From Ferruginibacter sp. (GTDB lineage: Bacteria; Bacteroidota; Bacteroidia; Chitinophagales; Chitinophagaceae): DNA of 64,000 nucleotides. The translations under genes were made by a program, and so were the position numbers. This document shows, piece by piece, positions 44,764 through 55,489 of this stretch; position 1 is the stretch's first letter; every line of letters begins with the position of its first letter. The stretch spans positions 62,001 through 126,000 of the forward strand of contig NZ_JAQBNR010000001.1 in NCBI RefSeq assembly GCF_028288465.1, read 5' to 3'. The notes below the pieces were generated by a model. The model made no database searches, was not told where the DNA came from, and saw only the letters and a list, made by a program, of their open reading frames with translations.

Positions 44764-46017
44764 ATGGACTTTAAGAGAGTAGTTGTAACCGGATTGGGCG
44801 CCATCACTCCCCTCGGTAAATCCGTTGCTGAATATTGGCAAGGTTTATCTGATGGAGTAAATGGTTGTGATTTAATCAAACAATTCGATGCAGCTAAATT
44901 CAAAACCAGGTTTGCCTGCGAGGTTAAAGATTTCGATCCCACCAATTACCTCGACCGAAAGGAAGCCCGCAAAATAGATCGCTTTTCCCAGTTTGCATTA
45001 ATCGCCAGCGACGAGGCTGTCAAGGATGCCGGCATCAGCAAAGAGAATGTTGATGTTGACAGGGTAGGTGTAATCATTGGCAGTGGCATCGGTGGCTTAA
45101 TTACCTTCCAGGAAGAAGTAATCAACTTTGCATCCGGCGATGGTACCCCACGTTTCAATCCCTTCTTTATTCCAAAAATGATATTGGATATTGCCGCAGG
45201 CCATATCTCTATCCGTCATGGTTTCAGAGGTCCCAATTATGCGGTGGTAAGTGCATGTGCATCTGCCACCAATGCCATTATTGATGCGTATGATACCATT
45301 CGTCTTAATAAGGCAGACATGATAATTACAGGAGGAAGTGAGGCGGTTGTAAGCGCTGCAGGCGTTGGTGGTTTTAACGCCATGAAAGCCCTGAGCGAAA
45401 GAAACGATGATTATAAAACAGCCTGCAGGCCATTCGATAAAGACCGTGACGGCTTTGTGATGGGTGAAGGTGCCGGAATACTAATCATTGAAAGCCTGGA
45501 ACATGCTTTGGCAAGGGGTGCAAAAATTTATTGTGAAATAGGCGGCGGTGGAGCCAGTGCCGATGCCTATCATATTACCGCTCCCCATCCGGAAGGACTG
45601 GGTGCGCAAAACGTAATGCGTGCGGCATTAAAAGATGCCGGTATGAAGGCAGAAGATATAGATTACATTAATGTGCATGGTACCTCTACACCACTCGGTG
45701 ATATTGCAGAAACCAAAGCGATCTTAAATGTATTCGGGGAACATGCTTACGATTTAAATATCAGCTCTACAAAAAGCATGACCGGACATTGCCTTGGCGC
45801 AGCAGGTGCTTTGGAGGCATTGGCATGTATACTTGCTGTTACAAGAGACATCGTTCCGCCCACCATTAATCACTTTACAGACGACCCGGAACTGGATCCT
45901 AAACTGAATTTTACCTTTAATAAAGCACAACACCGAACTGTAAACGCTGCACTGAGCAACACGTTTGGTTTTGGCGGTCACAACGCTTCTGTTATTGTAA
46001 AAAAATACGTTGCTTAA
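44764..46017 (+). CDS. fabF: beta-ketoacyl-ACP synthase II
   Basis: 417 residues, condensing enzyme that extends acyl-ACP with malonyl-ACP. The thiolase-fold triad is visible: C165 (VSACASATNAI), H305 (NVHGTSTPLGD) and H342 (SMTGHCLGAAG). The C-terminal NTFGFGGHNASVI closes the active site. Length is normal. Probably co-transcribed with acpP; rnc follows after 264 bases. Confidence 0.97.
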   Translation: MDFKRVVVTGLGAITPLGKSVAEYWQGLSDGVNGCDLIKQFDAAKFKTRFACEVKDFDPTNYLDRKEARKIDRFSQFALIASDEAVKDAGISKENVDVDRVGVIIGSGIGGLITFQEEVINFASGDGTPRFNPFFIPKMILDIAAGHISIRHGFRGPNYAVVSACASATNAIIDAYDTIRLNKADMIITGGSEAVVSAAGVGGFNAMKALSERNDDYKTACRPFDKDRDGFVMGEGAGILIIESLEHALARGAKIYCEIGGGGASADAYHITAPHPEGLGAQNVMRAALKDAGMKAEDIDYINVHGTSTPLGDIAETKAILNVFGEHAYDLNISSTKSMTGHCLGAAGALEALACILAVTRDIVPPTINHFTDDPELDPKLNFTFNKAQHRTVNAALSNTFGFGGHNASVIVKKYVA

Positions 46018-46281
46018 CTATCCCATGTTATTTGCAATCAGCATTCGATTATTTTAGTCAGCACAAGACTTTGTACAGGCAATCTAACAGCTCGTACTCT
46101 TAGTTACAAGCGACAAAAAATATTTCTCTCAAATCACATTTGATTTCTTGTACGAAAATTGATTTATCCTCAACAAAAAAATAGTATTACAGTTGTAATT
46201 TCGGACTGCTTGTTTGTTAGTTATTATATTTTTTGATTGCAGTAAATAATATTAATTTCGAATTCACTTATTCTATCCAAG

Positions 46282-46992
46282 TTGAATTTATTTAAAGATT
46301 TTTTTACCGTAAATATTAAAAAGAAAGAGTTTAAAAAGCAACTCAACAACGTGCTTGGCTTTACACCCGGTAATCTTAGTTTATACAGAACAGCTTTAAG
46401 TCACCGCTCGGTAAGAGAAGGAGCCGATGAGAATAATGAACGGCTTGAATTTTTAGGAGATGCGGTATTAAGTTCAATTGTTGCCCATTATCTTTTTATG
46501 AAGTATCCGTATAAGGGAGAAGGTTTTTTAACCGAGATGAGAAGCAAGATGGTGAACAGGCAGCAGCTGAATGACATCGGTATAAAAATGGGCCTTAAAA
46601 AAATTACCATCTATAATAAGTTTGACAGCTCACTAAAAATATCCCAGATTTTCGGCAATACACTCGAGGCACTAATAGGGGCAGTTTATCTTGACAAAGG
46701 CTACGATAAAACTCAGTCATGGGTTGAAAAATACATTATCTCCACCCATATGTTTATAGATGATTTGGAAGGTATTGAAATTAACATCAAAAACAAATTA
46801 TACGGTTGGGCAAACAAAAATGGCAAAGCGCTCGAGTTTGCTACACTGGAAGAAAAATTTGAAAACGGCCGCCGCTTGTTTACGATTGGAGCTACAGTAG
46901 ACGGAGAACTGGTTGCACAGGGCAAGGGGTTTAATAAAAAAGATGCCAGCCAAATTGCCGCACAGCTCGCTGTTGACAAACTCGGATTGTAA
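46282..46992 (+). CDS. rnc: ribonuclease III
   Basis: 236 residues. Cleaves double-stranded RNA in rRNA processing and RNA decay. The signature ERLEFLGDAVLSSIV (residues 53-67) and the second acidic motif in LEALIGAVYLDKGYD are present, so the two-metal active site is intact. A C-terminal double-stranded RNA-binding domain spans about 165-236 and ends KKDASQIAAQLAVDKLG. The start is a TTG (46282), matched by family N-termini; no ATG is nearby. TAATTTCG at 46253-46260 with TTTG 17 bases before is a candidate promoter. Confidence 0.95.
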   Translation: MNLFKDFFTVNIKKKEFKKQLNNVLGFTPGNLSLYRTALSHRSVREGADENNERLEFLGDAVLSSIVAHYLFMKYPYKGEGFLTEMRSKMVNRQQLNDIGIKMGLKKITIYNKFDSSLKISQIFGNTLEALIGAVYLDKGYDKTQSWVEKYIISTHMFIDDLEGIEINIKNKLYGWANKNGKALEFATLEEKFENGRRLFTIGATVDGELVAQGKGFNKKDASQIAAQLAVDKLGL

Positions 46993-47228
46993 GCCATTTG
47001 CAAATCTGCATACAAGAATTTCACACAAAATTTATAGCTCAAATTTAAGTACGAAGGTGCTAACTTTATTGCATTGATTTTAGGTAATTGCATTTGATGC
47101 AGATGATAAAATTTTGGGTAAAATGAACCTTACTGTGCGCATGAAGAAGTAGAAGTAAACATCGGTCATCCCAATTTGAGTATGTCAGTACACTCACTGA
47201 AATGCTGTCACCGTTAGAATAAAGAAAT

Positions 47229-48245
47229 ATGAATTTTGGAATATTAGGTAGTGGAAGCTGGGGAACAGCACTGGCAAAAGTTTTAACAGACAATGGCCAG
47301 ACAATTTATTGGTTCAACAGAAACCGGAAGGCTATTGATCATTTGATGCTTCGGAAACACAGTGCCCACTATTTGACTGCTGCTTATTTCGATGTGCACC
47401 AGTTGAAGTTGACAACGGATGCGGCAGAAGTTATTGCACAATCTGATTGTATTGTGATAGCCATACCATCTGCTTATGTTGAAGCCACATTGGAACCGCT
47501 TGATAAGAATGCTTTTGAAGGGAAAAAAATTGTCAGTGCGGTAAAAGGGATTTTACCATCGCAAACGTTATTGTTGAATGATTATTTAAAAAATAAATTC
47601 GGTGTTGCGCTACAGGATTACTTTACAGTTCTCGGCCCCTGTCATGCTGAAGAAGTGGCCGCTGAAAAATTATCTTATCTTACTTTTTCTGGCATAGATG
47701 AAATGACTACGCATCATATCGCCCAATATTTTAAAACCGATTATTTAAACACTATTGAGAACAATGATATTTTTGGAGTTCAATATGCAGCTGTTTTAAA
47801 AAACATTTATGCGGTAGGAGCCGGCATGGCACACGGGCTGGATTATGGAGATAATTTTCTAAGCGTTTTGATTGCCAATTCCGCGGACGAGATGGCGGGC
47901 TTTTTAAAAATGGCCGGTATAAAAAATGTAGAAGTAGGCCATATTCATAACCGCAATCACAATTATGCATCCTCAGTTTATTTGGGCGATTTGCTGGTAA
48001 CATGCTATTCGCTTTTCAGCCGTAACAGGACCTTTGGAAATATGATTGGCAAAGGGTATTCTGTAAAATCCGCACAGATAGAAATGAGTATGGTAGCAGA
48101 AGGATACAATGCCAGTAAATCAATGCATATTATTAATCAAACTGTAAAGGCAGATATGCCGATTGCGGATATGGTATATGAGGTTTTGTGGGAAGGCGTG
48201 GATGTGAAAGAAGCCTTCGGTAAGATTGAGCCTTATCTTGTTTAG
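47229..48245 (+). CDS. gpsA: glycerol-3-phosphate dehydrogenase [NAD(P)+]
   Basis: 338 residues, converts dihydroxyacetone phosphate to sn-glycerol-3-phosphate for phospholipid synthesis. The N-terminal Rossmann motif is FGILGSGSWGTALAKVL. The catalytic-domain blocks YAAVLKNIYAVGAGMAHGLD and GDLLVTCYSLFSRNRTFG are diagnostic. Length is normal. It converges on hemW with an 18-base gap. Confidence 0.96.
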   Translation: MNFGILGSGSWGTALAKVLTDNGQTIYWFNRNRKAIDHLMLRKHSAHYLTAAYFDVHQLKLTTDAAEVIAQSDCIVIAIPSAYVEATLEPLDKNAFEGKKIVSAVKGILPSQTLLLNDYLKNKFGVALQDYFTVLGPCHAEEVAAEKLSYLTFSGIDEMTTHHIAQYFKTDYLNTIENNDIFGVQYAAVLKNIYAVGAGMAHGLDYGDNFLSVLIANSADEMAGFLKMAGIKNVEVGHIHNRNHNYASSVYLGDLLVTCYSLFSRNRTFGNMIGKGYSVKSAQIEMSMVAEGYNASKSMHIINQTVKADMPIADMVYEVLWEGVDVKEAFGKIEPYLV

Positions 48246-48263
48246 TAGTAACCGTTTTTTGAT

Positions 48264-49415
48264 TTAAAAAAATAAATCGGCGGCAATACCATCAGCAAAT
48301 AATTTCCCTTCTTTTGTTAATATGATTCTTTTATCATCGGCAAAAACCTTGCCGCCCAGTCTCCATTTTTCACTTGCAGATTGCAGCTGACGGGTTATTT
48401 TATTTCCAAACCTTTCTTCAACAACACCAAGACTCAGCCCTTCCATAGTTCTAAGCGAAGTCATGATGTATTCATTTAATTGCTGTATTGGTGTTAAATT
48501 TTCTTTCTCGAAAGGAATAACATTATTTTTTAAAGACTGAATATACAAGGCGTTGTTGGCAATATTCCATTGCCGGCTTTTACCGTCAAAGGCATGAGCC
48601 GAAGGTCCAAAACCGTAGTATCTTTTTCCCTGCCAGTAACTGCTGTTATGTTTACTTTTCATCCCCGGTTTGGCAAAGTTGCTTATTTCATAATGATCAT
48701 ACCCGGCCAGTTCCATCCAGTCCATCAGTAATATAAATTGCTCTGCCTGTTTGCCTGCATCAATGGGCTCTTTTTTATGTTGATTAATCATTTTATTCAG
48801 CGCCGTCTTTGGTTCTACCGTGAGCGCATAGCATGAGATATGCGGTATGTTTTTTTCAAAGATGGTGTCAGTATTTTTTTTCCACTTATCATTCGTTAAT
48901 AAGGGGGAGCCGTAAATCAGGTCAACTGAAAAATTAGTAAATCCGGCATTTTTTATATCCTCGATACATTGAAGGGATTCAGTCGCCGTGTGAGCCCTGT
49001 TCATCCAAACCAATTCTTCTTCTATAAACGACTGGATGCCTACGCTAAGCCTGTTGATTCCAATTTTTTTCCACAACTCTAATTTTGCGGGTGTAATGTC
49101 ATCGGGGTTGGCTTCCAGGGTAATTTCAATTTTCTCACTAAAAATAAATTTTTCATGTAGCGCTGCCAATAGTAATTCGAGATCTTTTATATCAATGATA
49201 CTTGGCGTTCCTCCGCCAAAATACAGCGTTTCAATAGGTTCTTTTTTATCAGTCACAATTAGGTCACTGTCTTCTGTACATGTTGTGGTAAGTGAAATCT
49301 CTTTTATCAACGCTGCAATCATCTCATCTTTTAATTTCAGCGAAGTAGAAAAATGAAAATTGCAGTAGTTGCAAGCCTGTTTACAAAATGGAATATGAAC
49401 ATAAATACCTGCCAA
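48264..49415 (-). CDS. hemW: heme chaperone HemW (radical SAM, coproporphyrinogen oxidase-like)
   Basis: 383 residues. The N-terminus MAGIYVHIPFCKQACNYCNF has the CxxxCxxC of radical SAM enzymes (C11, C15, C18), followed by ETLYFGGGTPSIID. The fourth HemN-specific cysteine position is a Phe region (CNF rather than CxC), which fits HemW rather than HemN. HemW is a heme-trafficking protein, not a coproporphyrinogen dehydrogenase. The start is a TTG (49415), required by the family N-terminus. Divergent from the BamA-like gene. Confidence 0.92.
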   Translation of the reverse strand: MAGIYVHIPFCKQACNYCNFHFSTSLKLKDEMIAALIKEISLTTTCTEDSDLIVTDKKEPIETLYFGGGTPSIIDIKDLELLLAALHEKFIFSEKIEITLEANPDDITPAKLELWKKIGINRLSVGIQSFIEEELVWMNRAHTATESLQCIEDIKNAGFTNFSVDLIYGSPLLTNDKWKKNTDTIFEKNIPHISCYALTVEPKTALNKMINQHKKEPIDAGKQAEQFILLMDWMELAGYDHYEISNFAKPGMKSKHNSSYWQGKRYYGFGPSAHAFDGKSRQWNIANNALYIQSLKNNVIPFEKENLTPIQQLNEYIMTSLRTMEGLSLGVVEERFGNKITRQLQSASEKWRLGGKVFADDKRIILTKEGKLFADGIAADLFF

Positions 49416-49475
49416 GCTGCTTAATAATTTAGTTTTGCGATATAATATTTAATCTTGATAATAGTTTATAGAAGC

Positions 49476-51284
49476 ATGCAAAGGAAAACAAGTAAAACAA
49501 TTTTCAATCTCCGGCTATTCGTGGTGGTGATAGTTAGTTGTTTTTTTGTTGCACAGGTTTCTGCCCAATACCAGCTTCGTATACAATATCTCAGCAAAGA
49601 TACTCTCTTTCAGCCGCAGGCATTAAAACTGCAAACCAGCTTCACCAATCAGTTAGCCTGTGAAGACTATATTAATAAGCTGACTGCATTGTTAAATTCC
49701 AAAGGATATGCGGCTTCGTCTATTGATACAGTAAAGTACGACAGCAGCTTTGCGGAAATAGCATTATACCTGGGAACTCAGCAAAACTGGGTTCAGTTAA
49801 AAACTGTCGGTATTGAAAAAAGGGCGTTGGATGAAAGTGGTTACATGAGTAAAAATTTTACCAACAGGCCCATCAACTTCACACAACTAACCTTTATAAA
49901 AGAACGGCTGCTGAATTATTATGAAAAGAATGGTTATCCTTTCGCGGCTGTATTTTTAGATAGCATCCAGCTTAAAGAAAATAATGTCACGGCCATATTA
50001 AGCGCTACCCCTGGACCATTGTATCACATCGATAGCATCCGCATCAACGGCAAAGCAAAAATTTCCAATAACTTTTTGCAGCATTACCTGGGCATTCCTA
50101 AAGGAAGTGTTTACAATAAAGAGAAACTGGAACTGGTAAGTAAACGTATGCTGGAATTACCTTACGTGCAGGAGCAGCAACCTTCTGAATTGATGATGTT
50201 GGGTACCGGCTCTATATTGAATGTATACCTTCAGCCCAAGCGCAGCAGCCAGGTTAATTTTTTGATAGGATTTTTGCCCGCCAGTAATGCTACCGGTAAA
50301 CTGCAGTTGACAGGAGACGTAAATTTAAATTTAAAAAATTCGCTCGGAAAAGGAGAGACCATTTTGCTTAACTGGCAGCAGTTGCAATTAAAATCACCGC
50401 GTTTAAATTTAGGTTTTCAACAACCCTATATTTTTAATTCTCCTTTTGGTATTGATTTCCTGTTTGAAATGTTTAAAAAAGACTCAAGCTTTGTACAATT
50501 AAATGCACAGCTGGGAGTGCAATATCTCTTATCAGCCAATCAATCCGGTAAATTGTTTATTCAAAAACAAAATTCCTTTTTGCTGGCAGCCGGCATAGAC
50601 ACCAATCAGATTAAGGCAACCAAGCAGCTTCCTGCAAATATTGATGTTAGTGCCGTTAATATTGGAATTGATTACAATTTTAATAATACGAATTACCGCT
50701 TCAATCCAAAATCAGGCAATGAGTTACAGTTGTATTCTACCATAGGTATAAAAACCATCAGCAGGAACAATGATATCATAAGCCTGACAGACCCCGCCTT
50801 CAATTACGCTTCCCTGTATGATTCGCTTAAATTGAAGGGGTACCAGTTAAGGATAAAAGCGATGGCGGCGCATTATTTTACAACCGGTAAACGTAGCACT
50901 TTAAAAGTTGTACTTAATACAGGCGTTTTCAACAGTCCAAATGTTTTCCGGAACGAATTGTTTCAAATTGGCGGGTACAAATTGTTACGTGGATTTGATG
51001 AAGAAAGTATTTATGCTACCCGCTACCTGGTTTCAACTGTTGAATACCGGTACCTTGTAGGTCTAAACTCTTATTTGTTTGGATTTGTGGATGCGGGCTG
51101 GGTAAAAAATAAATACCAGACTGTAGATGTCACAAGTAATTTCATCAGTACTGGCATAGGAATTTTATTTGAAACGAAACTCGGTTTGCTAAATATGAGT
51201 TTTGCGGTTGGCAAACGCAACGATGTTAATTTTAACTTAAGCCAGTCATCCAAAATACATTTTGGGTATATCAATTACTTTTAG
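49476..51284 (+). CDS. BamA/TamA family outer-membrane protein (POTRA plus barrel)
   Basis: 602 residues from the ATG at 49476 (open from a TTG at 49455). A signal peptide runs to about residue 31 (VSAQ). POTRA-like segments follow (about 80-260; for example LYHIDSIRINGKAKISNNFL), then an omp85 barrel with FQIGGYKLLRGFDEESIYAT, the (V/I)RGF-type lid motif, and strands to the end (IHFGYINYF, terminal aromatic). It could be involved in outer-membrane protein assembly or secretion. It is shorter than BamA, and its partner is unknown. A DUF4271 gene follows at 36 bases. Confidence 0.88.
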   Translation: MQRKTSKTIFNLRLFVVVIVSCFFVAQVSAQYQLRIQYLSKDTLFQPQALKLQTSFTNQLACEDYINKLTALLNSKGYAASSIDTVKYDSSFAEIALYLGTQQNWVQLKTVGIEKRALDESGYMSKNFTNRPINFTQLTFIKERLLNYYEKNGYPFAAVFLDSIQLKENNVTAILSATPGPLYHIDSIRINGKAKISNNFLQHYLGIPKGSVYNKEKLELVSKRMLELPYVQEQQPSELMMLGTGSILNVYLQPKRSSQVNFLIGFLPASNATGKLQLTGDVNLNLKNSLGKGETILLNWQQLQLKSPRLNLGFQQPYIFNSPFGIDFLFEMFKKDSSFVQLNAQLGVQYLLSANQSGKLFIQKQNSFLLAAGIDTNQIKATKQLPANIDVSAVNIGIDYNFNNTNYRFNPKSGNELQLYSTIGIKTISRNNDIISLTDPAFNYASLYDSLKLKGYQLRIKAMAAHYFTTGKRSTLKVVLNTGVFNSPNVFRNELFQIGGYKLLRGFDEESIYATRYLVSTVEYRYLVGLNSYLFGFVDAGWVKNKYQTVDVTSNFISTGIGILFETKLGLLNMSFAVGKRNDVNFNLSQSSKIHFGYINYF

Positions 51285-51320
51285 AAAATTCAATTTAATT
51301 TTACTGCATAAATTTTTTGA

Positions 51321-52256
51321 TTGAAACAGGTTTTATATTTATTTCTGCTGATCGCTCTGCCTGTTTTAACTGCTGCACAGCATCCCGATAGTATCAATAC
51401 AAAAATATTCGATACGGCTTCAACTACAATGCGGGATAGCGCCGGGATTAAAGCGAAAGACAGTGTTGCCATTAAATTGGACTCGTTAAAAAAACTGCAA
51501 CCACCTTATCGTATCCTACTGCGAGAAATCCTGAAGGAGAACAAATTTCTGGATATCAGCAGCACCCCTGTAGCAAAGAAAATTTATATCCGGAAACAGC
51601 AACCTGACGACAGTGTATTTTACGCACTGCTGATTTTGGTTGCTGCTTTATCTTTTTTACGATTCTTTTATGTCCGCTATTTCAATAACCTGTTCCAGGT
51701 ATTTTTTAATACTTCCTTACGGCAAAGTCAGCTAACTGATCAATTACTGCAGGCCAGGTTACCCTCTATGCTTTTTAATTTAACGGCTGCTTTTTCCGGG
51801 GGTATCTTTTTTTATTTTTTGTTAAAGTATTTTGGCTGGGTGAATGAGCGAAAACCGTTGGACGTGATGCTATTGAGCAGCTTTTTTGTAATGGCTATCT
51901 ATTTTTTGAAATATGTCTCCTTAAAATTTACCGGATGGTTGTCCGGCTATTCCAATATAACCAACACCTATATTTTTATAATTTTTCTTATTAATAAAAT
52001 ACTGGGTATTCTTTTATTACCACTTATTATTGTAATGGCCTTTTCTATTCCTGTGTTGATAAAAGTATCAGTAATGATTGCAATTTTATTAACTGCGCTT
52101 ATGTTTTTGTTGAGATTTTTCAGGTCATATAGTTTGCTGCAAAACCAGGTAAAAATAAGTGCCGCCCATTTTATGCTTTACATTGCAGGCGTTGAATTAA
52201 TGCCGCTTTTGTTGATTTATAAGGCCTTGTTGTTTTTATCAAGTAAAAATATCTAA
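51321..52256 (+). CDS. DUF4271 domain-containing membrane protein
   Basis: 311 residues from a TTG start at 51321. A signal-like N-terminus (ending TAAQ) precedes a polar Ser/Lys-rich segment (residues 20-75). Then about seven transmembrane segments span 105-300, typical of DUF4271, a Bacteroidota-specific family of unknown function. Located between the BamA-like gene and hemD (32 bases), which suggests one transcript. Confidence 0.82.
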   Translation: MKQVLYLFLLIALPVLTAAQHPDSINTKIFDTASTTMRDSAGIKAKDSVAIKLDSLKKLQPPYRILLREILKENKFLDISSTPVAKKIYIRKQQPDDSVFYALLILVAALSFLRFFYVRYFNNLFQVFFNTSLRQSQLTDQLLQARLPSMLFNLTAAFSGGIFFYFLLKYFGWVNERKPLDVMLLSSFFVMAIYFLKYVSLKFTGWLSGYSNITNTYIFIIFLINKILGILLLPLIIVMAFSIPVLIKVSVMIAILLTALMFLLRFFRSYSLLQNQVKISAAHFMLYIAGVELMPLLLIYKALLFLSSKNI

Positions 52257-52288
52257 CTTTGTAAAACCATTAATATTCTCATTTTTCT

Positions 52289-53080
52289 ATGGTTAAGAAC
52301 GGGGAAACAAAAACAGATCAAAAAAGCCAGGTGGTTAAAAAAGTATTGATTACCCAGCCAAAACCGGAAGGCGAAAAGTCACCCTATTTTGATTTGGCAA
52401 AAAAGCACAATATCGAGTTACATTTCCATCCATTTATAATTATTGATGGCATTCCCGCCAAAGAATTCAGAAAACAAAAAATAGAAATCCCCAATTATAC
52501 AGCAGTTATTTTTACAAGCCGGAATGCAATTGACCATTTTTTCAGGGCCTGCGATGAAATGAAGATTAATATTTCACAGGATACAAAATACTTTTGCATT
52601 ACAGAATCGGTAGCACTTTATCTCCAAAAATTTATCCTTTACCGCAAGCGCAAAGTTTTTTATGGTGCCGACGGTACCAATAAGAGTTTGTTCGATGTAA
52701 TAAATAAGCATAAGGACAATGAAAAGTTTCTTTATCCGTGTTCCCAATCGTTTGATAATGAGATTACCAATTGGCTAAAAAATAATAATTGCGAATATGC
52801 CACCCCGGTAATGTATAAAATTATCAGCAATGATGTAAAAGAAATTATTTCCAGAAACTACGATGTGATATGTTTTTTTACACCCGGTGGCGTTAAGAGC
52901 CTATTGGAGAATTTTCCGCATTTTAAGCAAAATGGAACCAGGATTGGTGCCTTTGGCGCCAACACTTTTAAAGCAGCAGAAGAAGCTGGTTTAACACTCG
53001 ATATTAAAGCGCCACAACCTCAGGTGCCCAGTATGGTGAGTGCGCTGGAGCTGTATTTAACCTCCCTTAAAAAGAAATAA
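52289..53080 (+). CDS. hemD: uroporphyrinogen-III synthase
   Basis: 263 residues. Closes hydroxymethylbilane to uroporphyrinogen III in heme and siroheme biosynthesis. The HemD fold of two alternating domains is seen in VLITQPKPEGEKSPYFDLAK, AVIFTSRNAIDHFFRAC, FCITESVALYLQKFILYRKR and CFFTPGGVKSLLENFP. HemD sequences are very divergent; this set fits. Neighbours DUF4271 and the BamA-like gene are co-directional. Confidence 0.88.
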   Translation: MVKNGETKTDQKSQVVKKVLITQPKPEGEKSPYFDLAKKHNIELHFHPFIIIDGIPAKEFRKQKIEIPNYTAVIFTSRNAIDHFFRACDEMKINISQDTKYFCITESVALYLQKFILYRKRKVFYGADGTNKSLFDVINKHKDNEKFLYPCSQSFDNEITNWLKNNNCEYATPVMYKIISNDVKEIISRNYDVICFFTPGGVKSLLENFPHFKQNGTRIGAFGANTFKAAEEAGLTLDIKAPQPQVPSMVSALELYLTSLKKK

Positions 53081-53101
53081 GTTTTTCCACTAGAAGATAT
53101 T

Positions 53102-53130
53102 AAAGGTAACTTAACAAGGTTACCTTTTTT
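53102..53130 (+). terminator. terminator after hemD
   Basis: AAAGGTAAC (53102-53110) / GTTACCTTT (53119-53127), then TTTATTTG. 9-bp stem with an 8-base loop, 21 bases after the hemD stop. Confidence 0.8.
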
Positions 53131-53267
53131 ATTTGTCAAAACAAACGCCTCGGTTATCTGTTTCCTTTAAATGGTTAGCCGGCTATTGAAGGCCTGAACT
53201 ACTCATCGTGGCATAACTTTTTAACCTGATTGTCTGCCATATTTTATTTTATTCAATTATCAGTTAT

Positions 53268-55337
53268 ATGTCACATGCTTTTACCAACAGTTTAATTAAG
53301 GAAACAAGTCCATATCTTTTGCAACATGCCCATAACCCCGTTAACTGGTATGCATGGGGTGAAGAAGCACTGCAAAAAGCAGAAGCCGAGGACAAGGTAA
53401 TTCTGGCGAGTATCGGCTACTCTGCGTGCCATTGGTGTCATGTTATGGAAAAAGAGAGTTTTGAAAATGTAACTATTGCCGCATTGATGAATGAAAATTT
53501 TATAAATATTAAGATTGATCGTGAAGAGCGCCCCGATCTTGACCATATTTATATGGATGCAGTGCAGGCAATTGCCGGGAGTGGGGGCTGGCCCCTGAAT
53601 GTATTTTTGACTCCCGACGGAAAGCCTTTTTACGGGGGCACCTATTATCCGCCTGTCAGAGCCTTTAACCGTTCTTCCTGGCCGGAAGTTTTACAGGGCA
53701 TTGCGGCAGCATGGAAGGAAAAAAGAGATGAAATAGAATCTCAGGCAGAAAATCTTATTGCACATTTAAACCAGTCTGGAAATTTTACTCAAACCGCTAC
53801 CAGTTCAATTAGCTCAAATGATGAGAGATTGTTTACAATGGACAATTGCCATCAAATGTTTAAAAATATAATGGCAACTGCTGATAAGGAGTGGGGAGGA
53901 TTTGGAAGGGCGCCCAAGTTTCCGCAAACTTTTATTATCCAATTCTTGCTGCAATACCAGCATTTCACAGGAAATGCGGAAGCGCTGCGGCAAGCTTTAT
54001 TGTCGCTGGATAAAATACTACAGGGTGGTATTTACGATCATATTGGTGGTGGCACGGCCCGGTATAGTACAGATAACGAATGGCTGGCGCCGCATTTTGA
54101 AAAAATGTTATACGACAACGCCTTGCTAATCGATGTCCTATGCGACGCTTGGCAGATTACCAAATGCGATAAATACAGGAACGCAATCTTAAAGACCATA
54201 GGATTTATCCAGTCGGAATTAACCAATGGCGAAGGTGGATTTTTTGCTGCTCTTGATGCAGATAGTGAAGGAGTAGAAGGCAAATATTATGTCTGGACAA
54301 AAACTGAGATAGACGATGTTTTAAAGGAGAATGCGGCCATCTTTTGTGAATTTTTTGACGTAACGGAAAAAGGGAATTGGGAAGACGCTAATATCTTGCG
54401 CATCCTTGAACCCATCCATGACTTTGCTATCCGGAAAAATTTAGATGAACATAAATTGACTGAATTGTTGCAAAGTTGTCTTCATAAGTTGGCTGAGGTT
54501 CGTGTTGGCCGCATAAAGCCTTCACTTGATGACAAAATAATACTGGGATGGAATGCCCTGGCCTTAAAAGCAATTGCAAAGGCTGCTTTTATTTTGGAAG
54601 ACGAAACATTAACGATGCTTGCATTGAAAAATTTTGCCTTTATTGAAACCAATTTTATAAAGACCAATGGTTCATATGAAATGCACCATACTTTTAAAAA
54701 CGGAGTTGCTAAATATCCTGCATTTTTGGATGATTATGCTTTTTTTATTGCGGCCTGTTTTGAAATGTACTCGCTGACTTACGATACTGAATTTTTGCAA
54801 AAGGCAAAAAATCATACATGCTTCGTTGTTGACAATTTCAGCGATGGGGAAAATAATTGTTTTTTCTATACACCAAAAAATCAAACAGACGTTGTTATTA
54901 GAAAAAAGGAAATATATGATGGAGCTTTGCCCTCAGGCAACAGTGTAATGGCGGCAAATCTATTTAAGCTTTCAAGAATTTTTAACATTCCGGATTGGGA
55001 ATACACATCTATACAAATGTTAATAATAAATTCTGAGGCAACCATCAAATATCCGTCTTCGTTTGCGGTTTGGGCTTCATTTTTGCTACAAAATGTGGTT
55101 GGCTTTAATGAACTGGCAATTATCGGGAGAGATTGTTTTCAATTGTCCCGAAAAGTGGCCGACTATTACATTCCGTACAAAATTATGATGGCTTCAACCT
55201 TATCGAATGATGAATTTTTACCTTTAAAAAGCAAACCTGCTTCTATTCAGTCCTTGATTTATCTCTGCAAAAACAACATTTGTTTTAAGCCGGAGGAGCA
55301 AATCGATGGCATCTTATTGTATCTCAACGAATCATGA
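53268..55337 (+). CDS. thioredoxin domain-containing protein (YyaL / DUF255 family)
   Basis: 689 residues. An N-terminal thioredoxin-like domain (about 1-170) with the CxxC in [17 protein letters not shown] (C54, C57) and the block [20 protein letters not shown]. It is followed by a large alpha-helical (alpha/alpha)6-barrel part that includes [20 protein letters not shown] and [13 protein letters not shown], typical of glycan-epimerase-like folds. The family is widespread (SPATA20 in animals), with no firmly assigned reaction. The gene stands between terminators or promoters. Confidence 0.92.
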   Translation: MSHAFTNSLIKETSPYLLQHAHNPVNWYAWGEEALQKAEAEDKVILASIGYSACHWCHVMEKESFENVTIAALMNENFINIKIDREERPDLDHIYMDAVQAIAGSGGWPLNVFLTPDGKPFYGGTYYPPVRAFNRSSWPEVLQGIAAAWKEKRDEIESQAENLIAHLNQSGNFTQTATSSISSNDERLFTMDNCHQMFKNIMATADKEWGGFGRAPKFPQTFIIQFLLQYQHFTGNAEALRQALLSLDKILQGGIYDHIGGGTARYSTDNEWLAPHFEKMLYDNALLIDVLCDAWQITKCDKYRNAILKTIGFIQSELTNGEGGFFAALDADSEGVEGKYYVWTKTEIDDVLKENAAIFCEFFDVTEKGNWEDANILRILEPIHDFAIRKNLDEHKLTELLQSCLHKLAEVRVGRIKPSLDDKIILGWNALALKAIAKAAFILEDETLTMLALKNFAFIETNFIKTNGSYEMHHTFKNGVAKYPAFLDDYAFFIAACFEMYSLTYDTEFLQKAKNHTCFVVDNFSDGENNCFFYTPKNQTDVVIRKKEIYDGALPSGNSVMAANLFKLSRIFNIPDWEYTSIQMLIINSEATIKYPSSFAVWASFLLQNVVGFNELAIIGRDCFQLSRKVADYYIPYKIMMASTLSNDEFLPLKSKPASIQSLIYLCKNNICFKPEEQIDGILLYLNES

Positions 55338-55437
55338 AAAGAAGATATAAGGATACAATAATTGAAAACAATAGACGTTTTAGAATTGTGTTGCTTTTTT
55401 AACACAAAAAATAATCATTCAGGTAGGTGTATGATTA

Positions 55438-55465
55438 TTGAAATTGGAAATAATCATTACATTTG
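55438..55465 (+). promoter_or_regulatory. gldK promoter
   Basis: A perfect -7 motif TACATTTG (55458-55465) with TTG 17 bases upstream (55438-55440), 24 bases ahead of the gldK ATG. It overlaps the in-frame TTG at 55463 and so rules that out as a start. Confidence 0.6.
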
Positions 55466-55489
55466 CTAATACCCCTCAAAGTTAAAACA

